Counted from the first letter of the stretch, positions 1 to 5,851 are shown. The stretch: 8,269 bases of DNA from Sphingomonas sp. (GCA_030146605.1 JASLBO010000524.1:1-8269), one strand, 5' to 3'. The notes: generated from the sequence alone by a model not told the origin. Numbers and translations are program-made.

Positions 1-31
1 CCTCCGGGGAGAGGGTTTGGGAGAGGGGCAG
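1..31 (+). repeat. Palindromic repeat unit A1, truncated by window edge
   Basis: This is the right-hand part of the same repeat as at 1798-1836: the end of the palindromic core (GGGGAGAGGG at 6-15), then the tail ending in GAGAGGGGCAG at 31. The left arm of the core lies outside the window. It faces unit B1 (72-110) across 40 bases. The reverse complement of B1 matches this unit at 28 of 31 positions by eye. It belongs to a short palindromic repeat family of the REP type. Confidence 0.85.
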
Positions 32-71
32 GACGCTGCCGTCACGCCGCTCGCTCTCTTATCAAGACACA

Positions 72-110
72 CTGCCCCTCACCCCGACCCTCTCCCCGGA
101 GGGGAGAGGG
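72..110 (-). repeat. Palindromic repeat unit B1, upstream of serA
   Basis: This is a complete unit in reverse orientation. It starts with CTGCCCCTC, followed by the core: arms CCCTCTCCCC (88-97) and GGGGAGAGGG (101-110) around the spacer GGA. The core is a perfect 10-bp inverted repeat that could form a hairpin in DNA or in the serA leader RNA. There is no T-run after it, so it does not look like a classical intrinsic terminator. It ends 18 bases before the serA start, so it lies in the serA 5' leader if transcription begins upstream. Confidence 0.88.
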
Positions 111-117
111 AGCGAAA

Positions 118-121
118 AGGA
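118..121 (+). promoter_or_regulatory. Ribosome-binding site of serA
   Basis: AGGA, within a short A-rich stretch (GCGAAAAGGAAA), lies 7 bases before the ATG at 129. It sits directly after the palindromic core of repeat B1, so ribosome access could be affected if the hairpin forms. This site supports the ATG at 129 as the start. Confidence 0.75.
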
Positions 122-128
122 AATTCCC

Positions 129-1706
129 ATGCCCAAGGTACTGATCAGCGACAAGATGGATCCCAAGGCCGCCGAGATCTTCCGCGCCCGCGGAGTCGAG
201 GTGGACGAGATCACCGGCAAGACGCCGGAGGAGCTCAAGGCGATCATCGGCGACTATGACGGGCTGGCGATCCGCAGCTCGACCAAGGTGACCAAGGAAA
301 TCCTCGACGCCGCGACCAATTTGAAGGTCGTCGGCCGCGCCGGGATCGGCGTCGACAATGTCGACATCCCCTCGGCCTCGGCCAAGGGCGTCGTCGTGAT
401 GAACACCCCGTTCGGCAATTCGATCACCACCGCCGAGCACGCCATCGCCCTCATGTTCGCGCTCGCCCGCGACTTGCCCGAGGCCGACAAATCGACCCAG
501 GCGGGCAAGTGGGAAAAGAACCGCTTCATGGGCGTCGAAGTCACCGGCAAGACGCTGGGGCTGATCGGCGCGGGCAATATCGGCTCGATCGTCGCAGACC
601 GCGCATTGGGCCTCAAGATGAAGGTGATCGCCTATGATCCCTTCCTCACGCCCGAGCGCGCGCTCGAAATGGGGGTCGAGAAGATGACCCTCGACGATCT
701 GCTGCTGCGCGCCGACTTCATCACGCTGCACACGCCCTTGACCGACCAGACGCGCAACATCCTCGGCCGCGAGAACCTCGCCAAGACCAAGAAGGGCGTC
801 CGGATCATCAATTGCGCGCGCGGCGGGCTGATCGACGAGGCGGCGCTGAAGGAAGGGCTCGATTCGGGGCATATCGGCGGCGCCGCGCTCGACGTGTTCG
901 TGACCGAGCCGGCCAAGGAATCGCCTCTGTTCGGCACCCCCAATTTCATCTCGACGCCGCATCTCGGCGCGTCGACCAACGAGGCGCAGGTCAATGTCGC
1001 GATCCAGGTCGCCGAGCAGATGGCGGACTATCTCGTCTCGGGCGGCGTCACCAACGCGCTCAACGTGCCGTCGCTCTCCGCCGAGGAAGCGCCACGGCTC
1101 AAGCCGTACATGGCGCTCGCCGAAAAGCTCGGCAGCCTGATCGGACAACTCGCGCATGGCGAGATCGCCCGCGTCTCGATCCACAGCGAAGGCGCCGCGG
1201 CCGAATTGAACCAGAAGCCGATCGTCAGCGCCGTGCTCGCCGGCTTCCTGCGTGTCCATTCGGACACGGTGAACATGGTCAACGCGCCGTTCCTGGCCAA
1301 GGAGCGCGGCATGGAGATCCGCGAAGTCCGCAACGAGAAGGAAGGCGATTACCACACCTTGCTGCGCGTCTCGCTCAAGACCGACGCCGGCGAGCGCTCG
1401 GTGGCCGGCACGCTCTTCTCGAACGCCCAGCCGCGGCTCGTCGAATTGTTCGGGATCAAGGTCGAGGCCGATCTGATCGGGCACATGCTCTATGTCGTCA
1501 ACGAGGACGCCCCCGGCTTCATCGGCCGGCTCGGCACGTCGCTGGGCGAGGCGGGGGTCAATATCGGCACCTTCCACCTCGGCCGCCGCGACACCGGCGG
1601 GGAAGCGGTGCTGCTGCTCTCGGTCGATGATGAGGTCACCCCGGAGCTGGTGGCGCGGGTCCGCGCGCTGCCGGGCGTGAAGACCGCGATGGCGCTGAAG
1701 TTTTAA
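129..1706 (+). CDS. serA: D-3-phosphoglycerate dehydrogenase
   Basis: This cytoplasmic enzyme oxidises 3-phosphoglycerate to 3-phosphohydroxypyruvate with NAD+, the first committed step of serine synthesis. The 525 residues fit the long (type I) form with three parts. The substrate and NAD-binding domains fill about residues 1-310, with the Rossmann motif GAGNIG at 147-152. Active-site features are visible: Arg231 in NCARGGLIDE, Glu260 in ALDVFVTEP and His278 in TPHLGAST. An intervening ASB-type domain follows (about 320-450), then a C-terminal ACT domain (about 453-525, VVNEDAPGFIGRLGTSLGEA), the usual site of serine feedback control. The ATG start has a good ribosome-binding site, and the N-terminus (MPKVLISDKM) fits the family. 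The gene is intact. It is preceded and followed by palindromic repeats and probably shares a transcript with the downstream DUF559 gene and hisZ. serC, a common upstream partner, is not in the window. Confidence 0.97.
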   Translation: MPKVLISDKMDPKAAEIFRARGVEVDEITGKTPEELKAIIGDYDGLAIRSSTKVTKEILDAATNLKVVGRAGIGVDNVDIPSASAKGVVVMNTPFGNSITTAEHAIALMFALARDLPEADKSTQAGKWEKNRFMGVEVTGKTLGLIGAGNIGSIVADRALGLKMKVIAYDPFLTPERALEMGVEKMTLDDLLLRADFITLHTPLTDQTRNILGRENLAKTKKGVRIINCARGGLIDEAALKEGLDSGHIGGAALDVFVTEPAKESPLFGTPNFISTPHLGASTNEAQVNVAIQVAEQMADYLVSGGVTNALNVPSLSAEEAPRLKPYMALAEKLGSLIGQLAHGEIARVSIHSEGAAAELNQKPIVSAVLAGFLRVHSDTVNMVNAPFLAKERGMEIREVRNEKEGDYHTLLRVSLKTDAGERSVAGTLFSNAQPRLVELFGIKVEADLIGHMLYVVNEDAPGFIGRLGTSLGEAGVNIGTFHLGRRDTGGEAVLLLSVDDEVTPELVARVRALPGVKTAMALKF

Positions 1707-1724
1707 GGGACACGGCGCGGTACA

Positions 1725-1787
1725 CTGCCCCTCTCCCTTCCCACGCCTTCGGCGCGGGCCCCTTCCCTCTCCCCGGAGGGGAGAGGG
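1725..1787 (-). repeat. Palindromic repeat unit B2 with inserted hairpin
   Basis: This unit lies 18 bases after the serA stop, in reverse orientation. It begins CTGCCCCTCTCCC (1725-1737) and ends with the usual core: arms at 1765-1774 and 1778-1787, spacer GGA. Between tail and core it is longer than the other units. The extra stretch holds a second small hairpin at 1740-1758: CCC/GGG, one A-C mismatch, then CGCC/GGCG around a TTC loop. There is no T-run, so termination of serA transcripts here is uncertain. Confidence 0.85.
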
Positions 1788-1797
1788 AGTGCTATAG

Positions 1798-1836
1798 CCC
1801 TCTCCCCTCCGGGGAGAGGGTTTGGAGAGGGGCAGT
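1798..1836 (+). repeat. Palindromic repeat unit A2, left inverted repeat of the DUF559 gene
   Basis: Core arms CCCTCTCCCC (1798-1807) and GGGGAGAGGG (1811-1820) surround the spacer TCC, followed by the tail TTTGGAGAGGGGCAGT (1821-1836). The reverse complement of unit B3 (2180-2218) matches all 39 positions except 1810 and 1823. Unit B2 is head to head with it across the 10 bases AGTGCTATAG (1788-1797). The GTG start of the DUF559 gene overlaps the end of this unit. Confidence 0.9.
1824..1827 (+). promoter_or_regulatory. Ribosome-binding site of the DUF559 gene, inside repeat A2
   Basis: GGAG within the repeat tail lies 7 bases before the GTG at 1835. This supports GTG as the start, since no other in-frame start codon is seen upstream within the repeat. 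The first in-frame ATG (1877) would remove 14 residues, including part of the usual N-terminal helix region of the family. Confidence 0.6.
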
Positions 1837-2224
1837 GCCCAAGACCGACGCGTTATTGCTAGCCCGCGCGAAGGAAATGCGCAGCAACCCCACCCCTACC
1901 GAAGCCGCGATGTGGCGCATCCTCCGCGCCAAACAGTTCGAGAACGTGAAATTCGCTCGACAGGTCGTCATCGCGCCGTACATCGCCGACTTTGTGGCGC
2001 GGTCGCGAAAGTTGGTTGTCGAGATTGACGGCGACACGCACGCGCTATGTGAGGCTAAGGATGCCCGCCGGACGGCGTGGCTGGAGCGGCAGGGGTACCA
2101 GGTGATCCGGTTCACGAACTACGAAGTCGGCAGCAGTATCGACGGAGTCGCGCACATTATCAGCGAGGCGCTTGTGGAGACTGCCCCTCTCCCAACCCTC
2201 TCCCCAGAGGGGAGAGGGCTTTAG
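1835..2224 (+). CDS. DUF559 family endonuclease-fold protein
   Basis: This is a 129-residue protein of the DUF559 family, which is related to Vsr mismatch endonucleases and other restriction-endonuclease-like folds. Its activity is not established from sequence. Family signatures visible are NPTPTEAAMWRILRAKQF (18-35), FARQVVIAPYIADF (40-53, with Asp52) and VVEIDGDTH (61-69, with Glu63, Asp65 and His69), then ARRTAWLERQGYQVIRFTNYEV (77-98). Asp52 and Glu63 are the likely metal-binding residues by analogy. The family domain ends near residue 113. The tail TAPLPTLSPEGRGL (116-129) is simply the translation of repeat B3. The start is GTG, inside repeat A2. Leu7-Leu9 are written TTA TTG CTA, unlike the GC-rich neighbours, which suggests a separate origin. 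The TAG stop touches the hisZ ATG, so the two may be translationally coupled. A role in movement or processing of the flanking palindromes is inference. Confidence 0.88.
   Translation: MPKTDALLLARAKEMRSNPTPTEAAMWRILRAKQFENVKFARQVVIAPYIADFVARSRKLVVEIDGDTHALCEAKDARRTAWLERQGYQVIRFTNYEVGSSIDGVAHIISEALVETAPLPTLSPEGRGL
2180..2218 (-). repeat. Palindromic repeat unit B3, right inverted repeat of the DUF559 gene
   Basis: The unit is ACTGCCCCTCTCCCAA followed by the core: arms CCCTCTCCCC (2196-2205) and GGGGAGAGGG (2209-2218), spacer AGA. It is the inverted partner of 1798-1836 (37 of 39 identical by eye). It lies wholly inside the DUF559 reading frame, where it encodes the proline-rich tail, and it ends 6 bases before the hisZ ATG. 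Confidence 0.9.
2214..2218 (+). promoter_or_regulatory. Ribosome-binding site of hisZ, inside repeat B3
   Basis: GAGGG at the end of the palindrome, with GGAG just before it (2211-2214), is the only purine-rich element ahead of the hisZ ATG at 2225; the spacing is 6 bases. It is the right arm of a perfect 10-bp hairpin, so folding of the repeat would hide it. Ribosomes finishing the DUF559 gene would open the structure. Confidence 0.5.
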
Positions 2225-3319
2225 ATGACCGGCCTGCTTCCTGAAGGTTTCCACGATCGCCTGCCGCCCGCCGCCGATGCCGCGGCGGGGCTGGAGGCGC
2301 GCGTGCTCGGCGTGGCGCGGCTCTATGGCTATGAGCAGGTCGATCCGCCGCTCGTCGAATTCGCCGACGCGCTCGCCTCGCGGCTCAAGGCCGGCGGCGT
2401 GCGCGACGCCGTGCGCTTCGTCGATCCGGTGTCGCAGCGCACGCTGGCGATCCGCCCCGATCTGACCGCGCAGGTCGGCCGCATCGCCGTCACCCGGATG
2501 GGCCACCATCCCCGGCCGGTGCGGCTGTCTTATGCCGGCGCCGTGGTCAAGCTCAGTGCCTCCGCGCTCAATCCGCAGCGCGCGATGCGCCAGATCGGGT
2601 GCGAGTTGATCGGGCTCGACACCGTCGCCGCGGCGATCGAAATCGTCCGCGTCGCGATCGAGGCGCTGCAGGCTGCGGGCGTTAGCGGGCTCGCGATCGA
2701 CTTCACCCTCCCCGACCTTCCCGACACGCTGGCCGGCGATCTGGATCCGGCCATGCTCGATTCGCTGCGCCAGCGGCTCGACGCCAAGGACGCCGGCGGC
2801 GTCGCCGCGATCGATTCGCGCTGGTTGCCGCTGATCGAGGCGGCAGGGCCGTTCGACACGGCGATGGCCCGGCTCCGCGCGATCGATGCCGGCAATGCAC
2901 TTGCGAGCCGGCTCGACGGGCTCGCGCAGATCGCCGCGAGCGTCAACGGCGAGGCCGCGCTCACCCTCGACCCGACCGAACGCCACGGTTTCGAATATCA
3001 GAGCTGGCTCGGCTTCTCGATCTTCGCCCGCGGGGTGCGCGGCGAAATCGGCCGCGGCGGCACCTACTCCATCCTCCACGGCGACGGCCGCGAGGAGCCC
3101 GCGGTCGGCTTCTCGCTGTTTGCCGATCCGATCCTCGATGCCGGGCTCAGCACAGGCGAACGCCGCCGGCTGTTCCTGCCGTTCGGCACGCCGGCAGGGG
3201 CGGGAGCGAAGCTGCGTGCGGAGGGCTGGGTGACGGTAGCCGCGCTCGAGGCCGGGGATACGCCCGAGGCGCAGCTCTGCACCCACGTTCTTGGGGCAAA
3301 CGGGCCGGAAGCGTCTTAA
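2225..3319 (+). CDS. hisZ: ATP phosphoribosyltransferase regulatory subunit
   Basis: HisZ is a histidyl-tRNA-synthetase-like protein without tRNA charging activity. It pairs with the short form of HisG to make the active, histidine-inhibited ATP phosphoribosyltransferase, the first step of histidine synthesis. The 364 residues match the family, which keeps the class II synthetase catalytic-like core and lacks the C-terminal anticodon-binding domain. Seen are the N-terminus LLPEGFHDRLPP (4-15), the motif-2-like stretch RFVDPVSQRTLAIRPDLTAQ (64-83), QIGCELIG (123-130), and the late glycine-rich stretch GEIGRGGTYSILHGDGREEPAVGFSLF. Together these exclude a true HisRS. The ATG follows immediately after the DUF559 stop. 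The presence of hisZ implies a short-form hisG elsewhere in the genome. The gene is intact and converges on the oxidoreductase gene 21 bases downstream. Confidence 0.93.
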   Translation: MTGLLPEGFHDRLPPAADAAAGLEARVLGVARLYGYEQVDPPLVEFADALASRLKAGGVRDAVRFVDPVSQRTLAIRPDLTAQVGRIAVTRMGHHPRPVRLSYAGAVVKLSASALNPQRAMRQIGCELIGLDTVAAAIEIVRVAIEALQAAGVSGLAIDFTLPDLPDTLAGDLDPAMLDSLRQRLDAKDAGGVAAIDSRWLPLIEAAGPFDTAMARLRAIDAGNALASRLDGLAQIAASVNGEAALTLDPTERHGFEYQSWLGFSIFARGVRGEIGRGGTYSILHGDGREEPAVGFSLFADPILDAGLSTGERRRLFLPFGTPAGAGAKLRAEGWVTVAALEAGDTPEAQLCTHVLGANGPEAS

Positions 3320-3337
3320 GTCAGTTGCGTTTGTCCC
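3293..3337. other. Inverted repeat at the convergent hisZ/oxidoreductase junction
   Basis: GGGGCAAACG (3293-3302) can pair with CGTTTGTCCC (3328-3337): ten pairs in the + strand RNA, one of them G-U, with a 25-base loop. An alternative pairing, GGCCGG (3303-3308) with CCGGCC (3336-3341), competes. Both hisZ and the opposing gene end here, so a terminator role is plausible. However, the loop is long and no T-run follows on either strand. Confidence 0.25.
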
Positions 3338-3340
3338 GGC

Positions 3341-4771
3341 CTACCGCGCCAGCAAGGCCCCGACATCGCCCTGCGCGAAATGCTGGAACGCCTCGTGCAC
3401 CGCACTGCGGAACCGCTCGTCGCGGCCCAGCTGCCCGCCGAACACCGGCTCCAGCGCCAGCATCGCCGTCACCGGATCGGCGCTCATGGCGGCGGCGGCA
3501 AGCGTGTCGGCGAGCGGATCGGTGATCGCTTCGCCCGCTTCGGCCTTGCGCCGCACGAACGCCATCCACGCCGCCACCGGCACCGCCAGCCGCTCGACGC
3601 CGCGCCCGGCATCGAGCGCCGCGCGCGTCGTATCGAGCAGGCGATAGGGCAGCTTCTGCGACCCATCCCATGCGATCTGCGCCAGCAGGTGGCGGATCTC
3701 GGGATTGCGGAAGCGATCGAGTACCGCGTCGGCATAGGCGGCCTTGTCGAGCCCTTCGACGGGGGCCAGCGAGGCGGCGATGTCCTGATGGACCAGCCGG
3801 GTGACGAAGCCTTCGAGCGGGGCGTCGGACATCGCCTCGAACACGGTCTCGTGCCCGCGCGCGAGCCCGACATATGCCAGCGTCGAATGCGCGCCGTTGA
3901 GGATGCGCAATTTGGCCTGCTCATAACCGCGCACGTCACTGGTGAGCGTGACCCCGGCCGAGGCGAGATCGGGACCGTCGGCGAGATCGAAGCGCTGGAG
4001 CACCCACTGGGTGAAATTCTCGCGCTGGACGGCGGCGCGATCCTCGACCCCAAGCGCGTCCCGCACCCTGGCGAGGAACGCGGCATCGCTCGCCGGCGTG
4101 ATCGAATCGACCATCGAATCGGGAAATGCCACTTCGGCAGCGATCCAGTCGGCGAGCCCGGCATCCTGCGCGCGCGCCAGCGCCACGCAGGCGGCGCGGA
4201 GCTTGGCGCCGTTGCCGGTCATGTTGTCGCAGCACAGCATGGCGAAGGGCGGCAGCCCCGCGGCGCGGCGGTCGCCCAGCCCGGCGACGATCCAGCCGAT
4301 CACGCTGGCCGGTTCGGCGGGCCGCGCGAGATCATGGACGATGTCGGGATGCGCGAAATCGAGGCTGCCGTCGCCCGCGAGGCAATAGCCCTTTTCGGTG
4401 ACGGTGCTCGTCGCGATCCGTACGGCCGGATCGGCGAGCAGCTTGCGCAGGCGCGCGCCCTCCCCCGGGCCGATCGCGTCCGAATGCGCGGCGATGACGC
4501 GCATCGAAGGATCGCGGTCGATCACCGCCAGCGTGTAGAGCCCATCCTGCGCCTCGAGCGCGTCGGTGGTGGTGCCGCTGCGCAGCGACACTGCGGCGAT
4601 GCCCCAGCGCGGGTCGCTATCGAGCAGCCGGTCGATATAGGCGGCCTGATGCGCGCGGTGGAACGCGCCGGGGCCGAAATGGACGATGCCGGTCTGGATT
4701 CGGTCAACCGCCCTGACGGGTCGAGCGACAGTGCCGGGAAGCTGGGCGAGCGATGCGCGGGACAAGTGCAT
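3341..4771 (-). CDS. Mannitol dehydrogenase / fructuronate reductase family oxidoreductase
   Basis: This is a cytoplasmic NAD(P)-dependent polyol dehydrogenase of the long-chain mannitol dehydrogenase family. It interconverts a ketose or keto-uronate with the matching polyol or aldonate, for example fructose/mannitol or fructuronate/mannonate. The 476 residues are near full family length. The N-terminal Rossmann domain shows GIVHFGPGAFHRAH (28-41), VTEKGY (124-129), CDNMTGNG (181-188) and SMVDSITP (219-226). The C-terminal helical domain carries ENFTQWV (251-257) and the catalytic stretch KLRILNGAHS (287-296, with Lys287, Asn292 and His295), then DGSQKLPYRLLD (369-380). The substrate cannot be settled: mannitol 2-dehydrogenase, fructuronate reductase (UxuB) and arabinitol dehydrogenase look alike here, and there are no sugar-catabolic neighbours to decide. 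The gene starts 43 bases after the protease-like gene on the same strand and may be co-transcribed with it. No strong ribosome-binding site precedes the ATG. Confidence 0.9.
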   Translation of the reverse strand: MHLSRASLAQLPGTVARPVRAVDRIQTGIVHFGPGAFHRAHQAAYIDRLLDSDPRWGIAAVSLRSGTTTDALEAQDGLYTLAVIDRDPSMRVIAAHSDAIGPGEGARLRKLLADPAVRIATSTVTEKGYCLAGDGSLDFAHPDIVHDLARPAEPASVIGWIVAGLGDRRAAGLPPFAMLCCDNMTGNGAKLRAACVALARAQDAGLADWIAAEVAFPDSMVDSITPASDAAFLARVRDALGVEDRAAVQRENFTQWVLQRFDLADGPDLASAGVTLTSDVRGYEQAKLRILNGAHSTLAYVGLARGHETVFEAMSDAPLEGFVTRLVHQDIAASLAPVEGLDKAAYADAVLDRFRNPEIRHLLAQIAWDGSQKLPYRLLDTTRAALDAGRGVERLAVPVAAWMAFVRRKAEAGEAITDPLADTLAAAAMSADPVTAMLALEPVFGGQLGRDERFRSAVHEAFQHFAQGDVGALLAR

Positions 4772-4814
4772 GCGACGGAGTCAAGCAGGCCGCAACCGCC
4801 CGAGTCAATCCGGA

Positions 4815-5810
4815 CTAATAGGATTGGACCGAGGTTCCTGCGCCGCCGCCCGGGAGCCGCGACCCGGTGGTCATGCGCGAGCGGCTACCGGACCCCTCCG
4901 GCATCCGGAAACGAACCAGGCGGTTGGGAAAGTCGATATCCACCCGGCGGAAACTGCGCAGCGCATCCATGCCCAGCAGCAGCGCCGGCCGCCTGGTGAG
5001 CCCGAACCGCTCGAAGGGCGCGACATCGGCGAATGCCACAGGCATCGATCCGAACATCACGTCGCCGACCTTGATATTCGGCACGGTGGTATAATCGGCC
5101 ATAGTCTTTTCACCCGTCACGTCGGTGAGCTCGATCGGCTGGGTCTTGTGGCGCCGCGCGAGGCGTTGACGCAGCGCGCTGTTGCCCATGCTCACTGCGC
5201 TGCCGGTATCGAGCACGACCTGGATCCGGACATTGCCGTAATAGGCATCGGTGACGATCAACTGGCCGTACAGGCTCTTCGCCGTCACCACGATCTCGTC
5301 ATCGGCGCGGCGTACCCGCTTGCCGCGCTTCTGGCTCGGCCGGACTTCCATCGTGCCGCGCTCGAAATCGATCGAGACCTGATGGTCGCGCAGCGTGTCG
5401 ATACCGAGCAGCCCGATCGCGCCGAGATCGCGCGCCTCGAGCTTGGGCGCGACCACGCTGTGCTGGATGCCGACCGACTTGATCATCAGATCGGGCACCA
5501 GCACGGTATCGACCCGGCTGCGGCCGGTCATCGACAGCAGGGTCACGGGGTTGCCCGCGCTGAGCTTGAGCGTGTTGGCCAGTTCGCGCGACACCACGGT
5601 GCGCTCGGCGCCGGTGTCGATGATGAAATTATACGGCCCTCTGGCATTGACCGCGACCTGGACGGTGAGCCTTTTGTCGCTCTCGCCGAGCGTCAGCAAA
5701 GTCGCTTCCATCACCGACTCGGCGGTGATCAGCTCGGGATCCTGCGCGGACGCCACGGGCGGCTCGACCGGCAGGGAGAAGAGCAGGAGCGGATAAAGGA
5801 CTCCGGACAT
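4815..5810 (-). CDS. Exported protein with two retropepsin-like aspartyl protease lobes
   Basis: This is a 331-residue protein with two copies of the retropepsin-like fold in one chain. The first lobe has FIIDTGAERTVVS (62-74, Asp65) and closes with GLLGIDTL (133-140). The second has VVLDTGSAVSMG (198-209, Asp201) and closes with LLLGMDAL (277-284). Each lobe keeps both hallmark elements, DTG and hydrophobic-Gly-x-Asp, so the pair could form a complete two-aspartate active site. Retroviral proteases need a homodimer for this. The N-terminus (MSGVLYPLLLFSLP...VASA) looks like a signal peptide with cleavage after Ala22, although it lacks the usual basic residues. A periplasmic location is therefore likely but not certain. 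The last 27 residues are Ser/Gly/Arg-rich and look disordered. An in-frame TAG two codons upstream fixes ATG 5810 as the earliest start; the ribosome-binding site is weak. The substrate is unknown. It follows the helicase by 41 bases on the same strand. Confidence 0.85.
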   Translation of the reverse strand: MSGVLYPLLLFSLPVEPPVASAQDPELITAESVMEATLLTLGESDKRLTVQVAVNARGPYNFIIDTGAERTVVSRELANTLKLSAGNPVTLLSMTGRSRVDTVLVPDLMIKSVGIQHSVVAPKLEARDLGAIGLLGIDTLRDHQVSIDFERGTMEVRPSQKRGKRVRRADDEIVVTAKSLYGQLIVTDAYYGNVRIQVVLDTGSAVSMGNSALRQRLARRHKTQPIELTDVTGEKTMADYTTVPNIKVGDVMFGSMPVAFADVAPFERFGLTRRPALLLGMDALRSFRRVDIDFPNRLVRFRMPEGSGSRSRMTTGSRLPGGGAGTSVQSY

Positions 5811-5825
5811 GAACTAGCAATATAC

Positions 5826-5842
5826 CTGCGCATGTTGCGCAG
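5826..5842. other. Small hairpin between helicase and protease-like genes
   Basis: CTGCGC (5826-5831) and GCGCAG (5837-5842) form a perfect 6-bp stem around a 5-base loop, in the 41 bases between the helicase stop and the protease-like start. No T-run follows on the - strand, so it is more likely an RNA processing or structural element, or chance, than a terminator. Confidence 0.25.
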
Positions 5843-5851
5843 CAATCGAAT

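Larger units (their letters stand above)
1798..2218 (+). mobile_element. Putative nuclease-palindrome cassette (DUF559 gene between 39-base inverted repeats)
   Basis: The near-perfect inverted repeats 1798-1836 and 2180-2218 bound one small gene of the DUF559 endonuclease-like family and nothing else. The gene begins inside the left repeat and its last codons lie in the right repeat. The first leucines of the gene are TTA, TTG and CTA, codons that the flanking serA and hisZ genes avoid. A compact pair of the same repeats without a gene occurs at 1-110. These facts are seen in the sequence. That the unit moves or copies itself, with the nuclease acting on the palindrome, is inference. No transposase or clear target duplication was seen. 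The alternative is a resident gene that happens to be surrounded by ordinary REP-like repeats. Confidence 0.45.

Noticed and set aside
1..110. CRISPR array made of the GC-rich repeats
   Set aside because: The units alternate in orientation, are unevenly spaced, are self-palindromic, and have no regular spacers or cas genes.
88..110. Intrinsic transcription terminators at the palindromic cores
   Set aside because: The stems are strong but none is followed by a T-run, and several lie just before or inside genes that must be expressed.
42..1577. A 511-codon open frame on the - strand opposite serA
   Set aside because: It is rich in Arg, Asp, Glu and Gly with no recognisable domain. It is the mirror of a high-GC3 gene, and serA is unambiguous on the + strand.
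2045..3286. A 413-codon open frame on the - strand opposite hisZ
   Set aside because: It has no family resemblance and covers the DUF559/hisZ boundary and repeat B3 in antisense. hisZ explains the region.
3341..4771. Confident naming of the oxidoreductase as mannitol 2-dehydrogenase or UxuB
   Set aside because: The motifs are shared by the whole family and no neighbouring sugar pathway gene settles the substrate.
3380..4999. A 539-codon open frame on the + strand opposite the oxidoreductase gene
   Set aside because: It has shadow-frame composition (Arg/Gly/His/Asp-rich), lacks any motif, and crosses the ends of two well-supported genes on the other strand.
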